Notes: a model not told the origin generated them from the letters alone. DNA of 39,372 nucleotides from Oscillospiraceae bacterium (GCA_017447645.1 JAFSNA010000117.1:1-39372); one strand, 5' to 3'. Shown: positions 16,783 to 25,115, counted from the stretch's first letter. A program made the numbers and translations.

Positions 16783-18126
16783 TTGAGCCTGAAAAAAACG
16801 ATCTCATCCCTGAAACTGCCCCATTACAAAGGCACGGCGGGTATGGCCGCCGTGCGCATGGCCGTGCCCAAAGAGGTGCTGCTGCCGATGAACATGCACT
16901 CCGGACAGGCGGCCGAGCCCGTCGTGGCGGCGGGAGACCATGTCACCGTCGGCCAGCTGATCGCGCGCGAGGAGGGCCGCAACAGCGCCCCCGTCCACGC
17001 CACCGTGTCCGGCACGGTCAAAGCCATCGAGCCCTATGCCGCTGGCGGCCGCAAGACCACGGCCATCCGCATCGAGAGCGACGGCAAGATGGAAAAATGC
17101 CCCGATCTGTCGATCCCCGAGCCCACGAATCTCGACGAATTCCTCGCCTGCGTGCGCGAGAGCGGCGTGGTGGGCCTGGGCGGCGCGGCCTTCCCCGTGT
17201 GGGCCAAGCTCGCCGCCGCGCAGAAGAGCCACATCTCCACCGTGCTCATCAACGGCGCGGAGTGCGAGCCCTTCATCACCAGCGACCACCGCGTGATGCT
17301 CGAGCACGGCGATCTGATCGAAAAGGGCATCGCGCTCCTGAAGCGTTTCCTCGGCTCGGAGGAATACATCATCGGCATCGAGAAGAACAAGCCCGACGCC
17401 ATCGCCGCGCTGACCGAGCGCTTCCGGGACGACCCGGCCGTGAGGGTCATGCCTCTCGACAGCGTCTACCCGCAGGGCGCCAAGCAGGTGCTGCTCTACA
17501 ACGCCACCGGCAAGGTCGTCGGCCCGGGACAGCGTCTGGCCAGTCTGGGCGTGATCATCATCAACGTGACTTCGCTGGTGAAAACGGCGGAATTCTTCAC
17601 CACCGGCATGCCGCTCGTCGAGCGCATCGTCACGGTGGAGGGCTCGGCCGTGCGCGAGCCGAAAAATCTGATCGTCCCGATCGGCTGCTCGATCCGCGAC
17701 CTCGTTGAGGCCTGCGGTGGTCTGAAGGAGGAGCCGGGCAAGATCATCTATGGCGGCGCCATGATGGGCAAGACCGTGGACACGCTCGACGCCTCGGTGC
17801 TCAAGGCCACGAACGCCGTCGTCATCATGAACCGCAAGGACGCGGAAAAAACAAAGCCTTCGCCCTGCATCCACTGCGGACGCTGCGTGGCGGTCTGCCC
17901 CCTGGGGCTGAACCCCACGGCCTTCGCCCGCGCGATGGAGCTTGAGGACGAGGCCGCGCGCGCGGCGATCCTGCAGAAGGAGCAGGTCTCGCTGTGCATG
18001 GAGTGCGGCTGCTGCAGCTACGTCTGCCCGGCCCACCGTCCGCTTGCGGAGAACAACAGCGCCGCGAGGCGCTTCATCCGCGGCTGGGAGACCGCCCAGA
18101 AAGAAAAGAAGGAGGGGAGCAAGTGA
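16783..18126 (+). CDS. rnfC: Rnf-type electron transport complex subunit C
   Basis: 447 residues. The N-terminal RnfC barrel-sandwich part carries MAVPKEVLLPMNMHSGQAAE, and the glycine-rich NADH/flavin-binding part has GVVGLGGAAFPVWAKL and INGAECEPFITSD. Two ferredoxin-type [4Fe-4S] clusters lie near the C-terminus: CIHCGRCVAVC (Cys362, 365, 368, 372) and CMECGCCSYVC (Cys405, 408, 411, 415). In known Rnf complexes it is the cytoplasmic NAD(H) side. It starts with TTG behind a GGAGGCGGGAG site, 13 bases after apbE. Its TGA overlaps the rnfD ATG by one base. Confidence 0.94.
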   Translation: MSLKKTISSLKLPHYKGTAGMAAVRMAVPKEVLLPMNMHSGQAAEPVVAAGDHVTVGQLIAREEGRNSAPVHATVSGTVKAIEPYAAGGRKTTAIRIESDGKMEKCPDLSIPEPTNLDEFLACVRESGVVGLGGAAFPVWAKLAAAQKSHISTVLINGAECEPFITSDHRVMLEHGDLIEKGIALLKRFLGSEEYIIGIEKNKPDAIAALTERFRDDPAVRVMPLDSVYPQGAKQVLLYNATGKVVGPGQRLASLGVIIINVTSLVKTAEFFTTGMPLVERIVTVEGSAVREPKNLIVPIGCSIRDLVEACGGLKEEPGKIIYGGAMMGKTVDTLDASVLKATNAVVIMNRKDAEKTKPSPCIHCGRCVAVCPLGLNPTAFARAMELEDEAARAAILQKEQVSLCMECGCCSYVCPAHRPLAENNSAARRFIRGWETAQKEKKEGSK

Positions 18127-19055
18127 TGGACAACAAGCCCGTAATGGCTGCCGGCCCTCATATCCACAGCACCGACAGCTCCCGGCGGATCATGCTCGAC
18201 GTGATCATCGCGCTGCTTCCCGCCTCGATCGCCGCCGTCGTGCTCTTCGGCACGGGCGCCGTCACGATGATCTGCGTCTGCGTCGCGGCCGCGGTGATCT
18301 CGGAATTCCTGTTTAACCTCATCGCCCGGCGCGAGCAGTCCGTCGGCGACCTCTCCGCCGTCGTGACCGGATTGCTGCTGGCGCTGAACCTCTCGACCAA
18401 CGTGCCGCTGTGGCAGTGCGCGCTGGGCTCGATCTTCGCGATCGTGCTTGTCAAGTGCGCCTTCGGCGGCATGGGTCACAACTTCGCCAACCCCGCCATC
18501 ACCGCGCGCGTCTTCCTGCTGATGGCCTTCACCTCCACCGTGGCCGGCGGCGCCGCGCCGGTGGTAACGGACGCGGTCAGCTCCGCCACGCCCCTGGCTC
18601 AGATCGGCACGGAGGGCGCGGTTCTGCCGACGATAGGCCAGATGTTCCTCGGCCTGCGCGGCGGCGCCGTCGGAGAGACCTGCATCCTCGCGCTGCTCAT
18701 CGGCTTTGCTTACCTGCTGGTGAGAAAGGTCATCTCCTGGCATACGCCGGTGATCTTCATCGGCACGGTCTTTGTCTGCTTCCTCGTCGCGACGGGCAGC
18801 TTCTCCGCCGCGCTTTACGAGGTGCTTGCCGGCGGTCTGGTGCTCGGCGCCGTCTTCATGGCCACCGACTATACCACGACCCCGATCACGGCGGAGGGCC
18901 GGATGCTCTTCGCGCTGGGCTGCGGTCTGATCACCTTTGTGATCCGCTACTTCTGCGCCCTGCCCGAGGGCGTGTCCTACTCCATCCTGTGCATGAACAT
19001 CCTCGCGCCCTGGCTTGAAAAGTGGACGCGCAGGAAGCCGCTGGGAGGTGTGTGA
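18126..19055 (+). CDS. rnfD: Rnf-type electron transport complex subunit D
   Basis: 309 residues, about nine TM segments, starting PHIHSTDSSRRIMLDVIIAL, typical of RnfD/NqrB. Further family marks are KCAFGGMGHNFANPA and ATDYTTTPITAEGR. The predicted covalent-FMN site is TDAVSSATPLA with Thr155 as acceptor, matching the DA-V-[ST]-[GS]-ATPLA pattern of clostridial RnfD. The Thr would be flavinylated by the ApbE encoded upstream. It forms part of the electron and ion path through the membrane. GGAGGGG precedes the ATG. Confidence 0.94.
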   Translation: MDNKPVMAAGPHIHSTDSSRRIMLDVIIALLPASIAAVVLFGTGAVTMICVCVAAAVISEFLFNLIARREQSVGDLSAVVTGLLLALNLSTNVPLWQCALGSIFAIVLVKCAFGGMGHNFANPAITARVFLLMAFTSTVAGGAAPVVTDAVSSATPLAQIGTEGAVLPTIGQMFLGLRGGAVGETCILALLIGFAYLLVRKVISWHTPVIFIGTVFVCFLVATGSFSAALYEVLAGGLVLGAVFMATDYTTTPITAEGRMLFALGCGLITFVIRYFCALPEGVSYSILCMNILAPWLEKWTRRKPLGGV

Positions 19056-19056
19056 T

Positions 19057-20340
19057 ATGAAAAACAACGCTTTGCGCACGGCTCTCAGCCTGCTGCTCCT
19101 GCTGGCGCTGATGGCCGGCGTCGTCTACGGCGCGAACGCCTTCTCCTCCCCGATCGTCGCGGAGAACGAGCGTCTGGCCGCCGAGGCGGCGGCCGAGGCA
19201 GAAAAGGCGCTGCTGGGCGATTCCGTGATGCTCTACGACCGCGCCGATCCCGAGGGCTCGACCCTCGCGGTGACGGCCGACACGGTACAATCCGTCTACA
19301 AGGACGAGACCAAACAGACCTATCTGCTGCGTCTGGCCACCTTTGAGGGCTACACGAAGGATATCCCGATCGAGATGATCCTCGTCGTCGACTTTGAAGG
19401 CAAGATCGTCTCGCTGGACGTGGAGTCCTCCGGCGAGACCAAGGAGCTTGGACCCGACTTCCTGCCGAGCTTTACCGGGCAGGATTCCACCCTTGCGGGC
19501 GTTGAGCTGGTCGGAGGCGTGACCTTCTCCTCCTCCGCGATCCGCAGCGCCGTCAACGACGGCTTCGCCACGCTGATCGACAACGGTCTCTTCGCCGCCG
19601 CCGAGAAGGGCGCCGACCAGCTGCTCAACGAGCTGATCCCCCTCGTCTATCCCGGCATTGCCAATACCTCCGGCGTCGTGCAGGGCGAGGAGCTCGCCGG
19701 CGAGGGTCTCGTCGAGCGCGGCTTCAAGGCCGCGAACGGCAGCGGCTTCGCCTGGTTCACCGCGGGTGAGGAAAAGCTGCTGGCCGTCTCCACGACGCTC
19801 GGCGGTGTGAAGCTTTACAACGCCGCGGGCGAGGACGTGACCGCCTCCGCGGACGCCGCCCTGCTGGACGAGATCGCCTCTCTCAGCGCGGCCAACGCCG
19901 AGGATCTTGCCTCCAAGACGGAGCGGACGCTCCTCAGGATGCTGCCTGAGGGCGCCGAGCTCGTCCCCGCGGAGATCCCCGGTCTGGCCAACAGCGTCAC
20001 GGCCGCCTATACCGTCGAGACCGCGGACGGCATGCTCTACGCCTTCGCCGCCCGTCCCTACGGCTACAACAACGAGATCATGGAGCTGTTCTATGTGCTC
20101 GACGAGAGCGGTGCGATCGCCGCCTTCCGCACGAAGGAGCTGATCCTCTACTCCGAGTACTTCAGCGATTACACACTCGACGAAGCGAGCTACAAGGAGG
20201 GCTTCCTCGGCCTGAGCTCCGAGAGCTTCAACGGCGAGCAGGCGCTGATCTCCGGCGCCACCATGAGCACCGGCGCGGTCACGACTGCGACGGAAGACGT
20301 GTTCGAGGCCTTCGGGCTTCTGACGGAAAACAGGGGGTGA
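19057..20340 (+). CDS. rnfG: Rnf-type subunit G with two FMN-binding-like domains
   Basis: 427 residues, about twice a usual RnfG (roughly 180-210). An N-terminal TM helix (8-26) anchors an extracytoplasmic part with two regions. The first (about 75-170) has KDIPIEMILVVDFEGKI and ends in LVGGVTFSSSAI, a divergent version of the acceptor motif in which Thr156 is kept. The second (about 330-420) has the canonical ISGATMSTGAV with acceptor Thr402. RnfG carries covalently bound FMN and passes electrons between RnfC/D and E/A. The start is 1 base after the rnfD stop, with GGGAGGTG upstream. The protein is continuous, so this is a true tandem form rather than two genes. Confidence 0.88.
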   Translation: MKNNALRTALSLLLLLALMAGVVYGANAFSSPIVAENERLAAEAAAEAEKALLGDSVMLYDRADPEGSTLAVTADTVQSVYKDETKQTYLLRLATFEGYTKDIPIEMILVVDFEGKIVSLDVESSGETKELGPDFLPSFTGQDSTLAGVELVGGVTFSSSAIRSAVNDGFATLIDNGLFAAAEKGADQLLNELIPLVYPGIANTSGVVQGEELAGEGLVERGFKAANGSGFAWFTAGEEKLLAVSTTLGGVKLYNAAGEDVTASADAALLDEIASLSAANAEDLASKTERTLLRMLPEGAELVPAEIPGLANSVTAAYTVETADGMLYAFAARPYGYNNEIMELFYVLDESGAIAAFRTKELILYSEYFSDYTLDEASYKEGFLGLSSESFNGEQALISGATMSTGAVTTATEDVFEAFGLLTENRG

Positions 20341-20344
20341 GCGC

Positions 20345-20980
20345 ATGAACGATAGAAAGCTGCTGTATCAAAACCCCGTGACGCTCCTGTTCCTGGGCGC
20401 CGTGCCCGCGCTGGGCGCGAGCGTCTCCGTGCAGGGCGCGCTGGGCATGAGCGCCGCCGTGATCGGCGTGCTGCTCCTCTCCGCGCTCGTGCTGGGCGCG
20501 CTGCGCGGCCTGATCCCCTCCGGGGCGAGACTGTTCGCCGCCGTGATCGTCGTGGCCGGCTTCGCCTCCGCGGCGCAGCTGCTGCTGCACGCCTTCCTGC
20601 CCTCCGCGTACGAGATGCTCGGCTTCTGGGCCGCGATCCTCGCGGTCGATCTGATGCTTTTCGCCGCGGCGGAGGACGCCGCCGAGTACGGACTCGGCAA
20701 GGGCCTTCTGAACGCGCTGATCTCCGGCGTGATCTTCGCCGTTTTCGTGCTGATCCTCGCCGCGATCCGCGAGCTCTTCGGCGCGGCCGCGCTGGGCGGC
20801 AGGGCCGTCGAGGCGCTGGAGGCCTATAAGATCCCGCTGCTTCTGAAGAGCTCCGGCGGACTCGTCGTCTTCGCGATCCTGCTGGCGATCGTCAACAAAC
20901 TCTGTCCCGCGCAGGACGGCGCCGGCCCCCTGAGCCGCGCCGCCGCCGGACTCGGTGAAGAAAAGGAGGAGCAGGCATGA
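20345..20980 (+). CDS. rnfE: Rnf-type electron transport complex subunit E
   Basis: 211 residues with six TM segments, beginning LLYQNPVTLLFLGAVPALG. Later segments AEYGLGKGLLNALISGVIFA and AAIRELFGAAALGG are typical of the RnfE/RnfA/NqrD/NqrE pair. E and A form an inverted membrane pair that binds an Fe-S cluster between them in known Rnf/Nqr structures. The usual early Cys position reads A-V-P-A-L-G in this copy, where many RnfE have L-G-x-C-P; the typical intramembrane Cys is not obvious. It overlaps rnfA by 4 bases. Confidence 0.9.
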   Translation: MNDRKLLYQNPVTLLFLGAVPALGASVSVQGALGMSAAVIGVLLLSALVLGALRGLIPSGARLFAAVIVVAGFASAAQLLLHAFLPSAYEMLGFWAAILAVDLMLFAAAEDAAEYGLGKGLLNALISGVIFAVFVLILAAIRELFGAAALGGRAVEALEAYKIPLLLKSSGGLVVFAILLAIVNKLCPAQDGAGPLSRAAAGLGEEKEEQA

Positions 20981-21501
20981 AAGAGAGTATTCTGCTGATC
21001 CTCGGCCTTGTGCTGGTCAACAACTACGTGCTGTCTTCCGCGCTCGGTCTCGTCCCGGCGCTGGGCTTCGCCTCGCAGCGGGGCAAGGTCCTCGCGCTCG
21101 GGCTGACCGTCACCTGCGTGACGGTGCTCGTCTCCGCGGGACTCTGGCTGCTGCGCGACACGATCCCCGTCTACTTCCGGATCCTGGCCGCCGCGGCGCT
21201 CGCGCTTGTGCTGCTCGCGCTGCTGCAGCTCGTGCTGGGCAAAAAGCTCGGCGTGTTCCTGCCGCTCATCGCGCTCAACAGCGTGGTGCTGGCCGCCGCT
21301 CTCAAGGGCCTTGAGGCCGAGACGCTCGGCGCGGCCGTGCTCGGCGCGCTCGGCGCGGCTCTGGGCTTCCTCTTCGCGCTGTTCCTCTTCGCGGGACTGT
21401 CCAAGCGCATCGAGCCGGAGCATCTGCCCAAGGCCTTCCGGGGCTTCCCGATCCAGCTTCTGGCCGCGGCGATCGTCGCGCTGGCGCTCACCGCTTTCTG
21501 A
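20977..21501 (+). CDS. rnfA: Rnf-type electron transport complex subunit A
   Basis: 174 residues, six TM segments, slightly shorter than usual (about 190). The start LILGLVLVNNYVLSSALGLVPALG has the V-N-N conserved in RnfA, but the Cys of the common F-x-G-I-C-P segment is absent (S-A-L-G-L-V-P). The later segment PLIALNSVVLAAALKGLE corresponds to the usual PLITTNCAVLG, again with Cys replaced by Ser. So both expected cluster ligands seem lost. The gene after it is a NusG-II protein, not rnfB. Confidence 0.88.
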   Translation: MKESILLILGLVLVNNYVLSSALGLVPALGFASQRGKVLALGLTVTCVTVLVSAGLWLLRDTIPVYFRILAAAALALVLLALLQLVLGKKLGVFLPLIALNSVVLAAALKGLEAETLGAAVLGALGAALGFLFALFLFAGLSKRIEPEHLPKAFRGFPIQLLAAAIVALALTAF

Positions 21502-21881
21502 TGAAAGGCTTCTTCGCCGACAAAAAGCATCGCGCCGACCTCATCGTGATCGGCGCGATGCTCCTGCTCGCGCTCGTGCTGTGGCTCGTGATCGGCGCGA
21601 CGCGGAAAGAGGGCGGTCAGGTCGTCGTGAGCGTGAACGGCGTCGAGACCGAGCGGCATCCTCTGTCCGTGGACGGGACCTATCCGCTCAACGGCGGCAG
21701 CAACATCCTGGTCATCTCCGGCGGCGAGGCCTGGCTGAGCGAGGCGAACTGCCCGGACCTACTCTGCGTCAGGCAGGGAAAGATCCGTTACACCGGCCAG
21801 TCCATCATCTGTCTGCCCAACCGTCTGACCGTGACCGTCGAGGGCGGCGAGCCGAACGACGTGGATTTCGTAGTGGGGTGA
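21501..21881 (+). CDS. NusG domain II-containing membrane-anchored protein
   Basis: 126 residues. A cytoplasmic N-terminus is followed by one TM helix (about 13-33) and an outer beta domain of the NusG-II type with GGQVVVSVNGVE and LNGGSNILVI. EANCPDLLCVRQGKI follows, and then SIICLPNRLTVTV. In many clostridia this small protein sits behind rnf genes next to a Gx transporter-family gene, as here. Its role is not established; a link to flavin or heptaprenyl/quinone metabolism is only suggested by context. Its ATG shares one base with the rnfA stop. Confidence 0.87.
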   Translation: MKGFFADKKHRADLIVIGAMLLLALVLWLVIGATRKEGGQVVVSVNGVETERHPLSVDGTYPLNGGSNILVISGGEAWLSEANCPDLLCVRQGKIRYTGQSIICLPNRLTVTVEGGEPNDVDFVVG

Positions 21882-21885
21882 GCGC

Positions 21886-22368
21886 ATGAAAACAAAAAAG
21901 ATCGCTCTCACGGCCATGTGCGTCGCGCTGGCGATGATCCTGTCGTATGTCGAAAGCCTGCTCCCTTCCGTCGGCATCCCGGGCGTGAAGCTGGGCCTTG
22001 CCAACCTTGTCGTGATCTTCGCGCTCTACAAGCTCGGCTGGGGCGAGGCGGCGGGGATCTCGCTGCTGCGCGTGTTCCTCGTCGCGCTGCTTTTCGGCCA
22101 CGCGGCCAGCCTGATGTACAGCGCCGCGGGCGCGGTGCTCTCTCTTCTGGGCATGACCCTGCTGAAAAAGACCGACCGGCTCGGCTGCGTGGCGGTCAGC
22201 GTGATCGGCGGCGTGCTGCACAACATCGGCCAGATCCTGATGGCCTGGCTGCTGATGGGGCAGAACGTCATGTACTACCTGCCGGTGCTGATCTTCAGCG
22301 GCACGGCCGCGGGCGTCGCGATCGGCGTCGTCTCTGCCCTGCTCGTGAAGCGCATCGACCTCAGGTAA
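21886..22368 (+). CDS. Gx transporter family membrane protein
   Basis: 160 residues, five or six TM segments. It starts KKIALTAMCVALAMILSYVE and contains GIPGVKLGLANLVVIFALY and GGVLHNIGQILMAWLLM, the recognisable marks of the Gx family (heptaprenyl diphosphate synthase component I-like / ECF-S-like proteins). It is the last gene of the rnf operon, 4 bases after the NusG-II gene. Substrate unknown. The operon then runs into the palindromic element at 22372. Confidence 0.87.
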   Translation: MKTKKIALTAMCVALAMILSYVESLLPSVGIPGVKLGLANLVVIFALYKLGWGEAAGISLLRVFLVALLFGHAASLMYSAAGAVLSLLGMTLLKKTDRLGCVAVSVIGGVLHNIGQILMAWLLMGQNVMYYLPVLIFSGTAAGVAIGVVSALLVKRIDLR

Positions 22369-22371
22369 AGC

Positions 22372-22520
22372 AAAAGGGGCCGTTGCAAAATAGCTTTCTC
22401 CCGTGTCATCCTGAGGAACGAAGTGACGAAGGATCTTTCTTTTGAAGGTTTTTACGACCTTTTTAAGAAAGATCCTTCGCTGCGCTCAGGATGACAGGCT
22501 ATTTTGCAACGGCTCCTTTT
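22372..22520. repeat. Long palindromic intergenic element (REP/MITE-like)
   Basis: Outer arms 22372-22394 and 22498-22520 are 23-base inverted repeats with one mismatch (core CCGTTGCAAAATAGC). Inner arms near 22405-22438 and 22465-22495 pair GTCATCCTGAG and GAAGGATCTTTCTT with their complements. The GTCATCCTGAG...GAAGGATCTTTC phrase is of a kind I know from dispersed palindromes in many Bacillota genomes. It lies between convergent operons and its long stem with A/T flanks could stop transcription from both sides. There is no coding capacity. Confidence 0.85.
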
Positions 22521-22548
22521 TGCGTCTGCGCTCTGTTTTCCGCGCGGC

Positions 22549-23106
22549 TCAGCGCTGATACGGGGGCTGGACCCGCTCCTGCCTGCCGAGACCGAACAGA
22601 TAGAGCCCGGCCATGACCATGGCGGTGATCATCAGCATCACGGACAGCAGCGACAGTGTGCTCATGAGCGCCGAAATGCCGCCGTAGCCGAAGCTTCTCG
22701 GGAAATTGACCAGCTGTCTGACAAAGGGGATGAAGCGGAAGAAGGCCGCGCCGAGGCACATGATCAGCCCGTAGATGCCCTTGCCGAACAAGGCGGCGCC
22801 GAGGAGGCCGTAGGCGAAGAAGATGCACACGAGCCAGAACGTGAGGCCCGTGACGACGTTGACCAGGTACAGGAAGGCGACGACGCACATCATGATCGCG
22901 GCGACGAGCTTCTTGCGGAGCAGGAGGAACAGCCCGGCGAGCAGCAGCGCGATCTCAAGGAAGAACGCGACGAAGGTCGAATAGTTCAGGCTATGATACT
23001 GGATGGACAGGACCATATTGCGCGCGGTCGAGATGAACATGAGGAAGCTCGCGGCCATCAGGCAGATGCCGGCGATAAGGGCAAAGACGTTTTTCTTCTG
23101 ATTCAT
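22549..23106 (-). CDS. Small multi-pass membrane protein, paralogue 1
   Basis: 185 residues with about six TM segments. It is the last of three tandem paralogues sharing the start MNQKK[NS]-x-F-x-L, the loop LRKKLVAAIMM, the stretch LFGKGIYGLIMCLGAA and FxPFVRQLxxFP, and a short polar tail ending in Pro-x-Tyr plus basic residues. I do not recognise the family and find no catalytic motif. The tandem arrangement and GGAGA sites before each start suggest one operon reading leftward from 25084, ending in the palindrome at 22372-22520. Confidence 0.75.
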   Translation of the reverse strand: MNQKKNVFALIAGICLMAASFLMFISTARNMVLSIQYHSLNYSTFVAFFLEIALLLAGLFLLLRKKLVAAIMMCVVAFLYLVNVVTGLTFWLVCIFFAYGLLGAALFGKGIYGLIMCLGAAFFRFIPFVRQLVNFPRSFGYGGISALMSTLSLLSVMLMITAMVMAGLYLFGLGRQERVQPPYQR

Positions 23107-23172
23107 GACAGATTCTCCGTTCTCTTTTATTTTGTTTTTATTGATGGGACTGCGGTGAGGGGCGGCGTGTGC

Positions 23173-23754
23173 TCAGCCGCGGTACAGGGGCTGGGCCTGC
23201 TTTTGTCTGACAAGACCGAGCAGCCAAAGCCCGGCCATGACCATCGCGGCGATCATCAGCACCGTGCCGAACAGCGAGGAGAGGTTGTTGACGAGCAGCA
23301 GCCCGCTGTTGTACTTGACGAGGCTCGGGAAGCCGATCAGCTGCCTGACAAAAGGCGCGAAGCGCAGGGCGGCCGCGCACAGGCACATGACCAGCGCATA
23401 GACGCCTCTCCCGAACAGCCCGGCCGCGAAGAGGGTGTAGGCGCCGAGGATGCAGCCGGTAATAAGCCAGTTATAGCTCGCGCCCCCGGCGGTCTGGTTG
23501 TAGGCGACGTTGCTCAGAAACAGCGCGACGACGGCGCACATCATGATCGCGGCGGGGAGCTTCCTGCGCAGCAGGATAAAGAGGCCGCACAGGAGCAGCA
23601 GGATGTCGATGTTGAGCGCGAGGATGTTGCCGATCGAGGTCGCGGCCCTGACGGAGCGGATCATGTTCGACGCGGTCGTGACGAGCATGAAAAAGCCGGA
23701 ACACATCAGAAAAATGCCGCCGAGCAGGGAAAACACACTTTTTTTCTGATTCAT
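23173..23754 (-). CDS. Small multi-pass membrane protein, paralogue 2
   Basis: 193 residues, about six TM segments, the middle copy of the tandem trio. Shared blocks are MNQKKSVFSLLGGIFLM, LLRRKLPAAIMM, GLFGRGVYALVMCL and FAPFVRQLIGFP. It differs mainly in the loops after TM1 and after TM5. Family unknown; membrane role inferred only from hydrophobicity. Confidence 0.75.
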   Translation of the reverse strand: MNQKKSVFSLLGGIFLMCSGFFMLVTTASNMIRSVRAATSIGNILALNIDILLLLCGLFILLRRKLPAAIMMCAVVALFLSNVAYNQTAGGASYNWLITGCILGAYTLFAAGLFGRGVYALVMCLCAAALRFAPFVRQLIGFPSLVKYNSGLLLVNNLSSLFGTVLMIAAMVMAGLWLLGLVRQKQAQPLYRG

Positions 23755-23815
23755 GGCAATTCCTCCGATTCAAATCCGTATCATGGGACAGCAGCTCGCG
23801 CGGCCGCGCGGAGGC

Positions 23816-24400
23816 TCAGTACGGATACTCCGGCCGGGCCGGAGCGGGCGCCGCCTTTTCCTTTCTGAACAGGCAGAGCCCCGCCATGATCATGCCGGCG
23901 AGGATCAGCAGCGAGCTGAGCAGCGAGAGGCTGCTGTTGAAAACGGAAAGCCCGCCGTAGCTGACGCTTCTCGGGAAAGCGGTGAGCTGGCTGACAAGGG
24001 GGAAGAAGCGGATCGTCGCGGCGGCGAGGCACATGACCAGCGCGTAGACGCCCCTCCCGAACAGCCCCGCGGCGAAGAGCGCGTAGGCCAGGAAGATGCA
24101 GACGACCGAGACCCAATCGTAGCGCGCGGTATAGATGATCGCGGTCAGCGAGATGTTGAGGATGTAGAAAAAGGCGGCGGCGCTCATCATGATCGCGGCG
24201 ACGAGCGGCTTGCGCAGCAGCAGGAACAGGCCGCAGAGAAGGATCAGGACGGCGACGCAGGCCCCCAGGATCGAATTGAAGTTGACGGAATACCTCAGAG
24301 ACCGGATCAGGCCGACCGCGGTGATCAGAAACGAGCAGAAGCCCGCGCTCATCAGAAAGATGCCGCCGAGCAGGCCGAAAATGTTTTTCTTCTGATTCAT
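23816..24400 (-). CDS. Small multi-pass membrane protein, paralogue 3
   Basis: 194 residues, about six TM segments, the upstream copy of the trio. Shared blocks are MNQKKNIFGLLGGIFLM, LLRKPLVAAIMM and GLFGRGVYALVMCL. Its version of the FVRQL block reads FFPLVSQLTAFP. The C-terminus is Pro-rich and ends EYPY. A TGGAGGG site (GAGGGAACATC on the minus strand) precedes the ATG. Function unknown. Confidence 0.75.
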   Translation of the reverse strand: MNQKKNIFGLLGGIFLMSAGFCSFLITAVGLIRSLRYSVNFNSILGACVAVLILLCGLFLLLRKPLVAAIMMSAAAFFYILNISLTAIIYTARYDWVSVVCIFLAYALFAAGLFGRGVYALVMCLAAATIRFFPLVSQLTAFPRSVSYGGLSVFNSSLSLLSSLLILAGMIMAGLCLFRKEKAAPAPARPEYPY

Positions 24401-24439
24401 GATGTTCCCTCCATATTTTGAAATGCTCTTTGCGCTCGC

Positions 24440-25084
24440 TCAGTAAAGCCCCGGCTCAGGCTGCTCGGGCTGCGGCTGTACGGCCTCGTCCTCCCGCTGC
24501 GCGCCGAAGTACAGGCCCAGGAAGAGCCAGGCGAGGAAGCTGAAGCTGCCGAGGAGCAGCGACGAGCCCAGCGTGGTCAGGATCGTTGCCAAGCGGGAAT
24601 AGCCGGCGTTGAAGGTGATCATCGGCAAAATGCCGCCCACGAGCGAAGTGACGAGCTCGAGGATCGCGCCGAGGATGAACAGGCCCTTCGAGGCCCGGCC
24701 GTGCTTGAAAAAGCCGATCATGAACATCACGCCCACGCCGGCGCTGATCAGGCTCAAGGCCATGGAGCCGATGCTATAGACGCGGTAGCTTCCGTCCATC
24801 CCCTTCACAAGGCTGATCACTGCGGAGACCACGCTCAGGAAGGACCAAAGCGCAAGGACGCCCTCTCCGATCCCCGCGCCGAGATAGAGGCGGCGGAAAA
24901 TGAAGACGATGATAGCCAGCAGGATCAGATCCCGGACCAGCGTGAGTCCATAAACCCTGAAAAAGCCAAAGGATCCGTAACGGCTGTTGATGAAAAAAGA
25001 AATCAAAATCGACGCCAGTCCCAAAACCAGCCCGATCAGCAGAAAAATCCCCGCGAGGATGCGCAGGCTCTTCTTTCTTTCCAT
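24440..25084 (-). CDS. Multi-pass membrane protein, first gene of the leftward operon
   Basis: 214 residues, six or seven TM segments, starting MERKKSLRILAGIFLLIG. It is only loosely like the three following paralogues (similar size and start, and a Pro/Gln-rich tail ending PGLY) and lacks their LRKKLVAAIMM block. A GGGAGGT site is 8 bases before the ATG, and a consensus promoter lies at 25116-25144. Function unknown. Confidence 0.75.
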   Translation of the reverse strand: MERKKSLRILAGIFLLIGLVLGLASILISFFINSRYGSFGFFRVYGLTLVRDLILLAIIVFIFRRLYLGAGIGEGVLALWSFLSVVSAVISLVKGMDGSYRVYSIGSMALSLISAGVGVMFMIGFFKHGRASKGLFILGAILELVTSLVGGILPMITFNAGYSRLATILTTLGSSLLLGSFSFLAWLFLGLYFGAQREDEAVQPQPEQPEPGLY

Positions 25085-25115
25085 GAAGTTTACCTCCCGA
25101 AAAACGGTTGGAAAT

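Noticed and set aside
20977..21881. A hidden or frameshifted rnfB after rnfA
   Set aside because: Translations of the gap and of the next gene show no ferredoxin-type Cys clusters; the next gene is a clear NusG-II protein.
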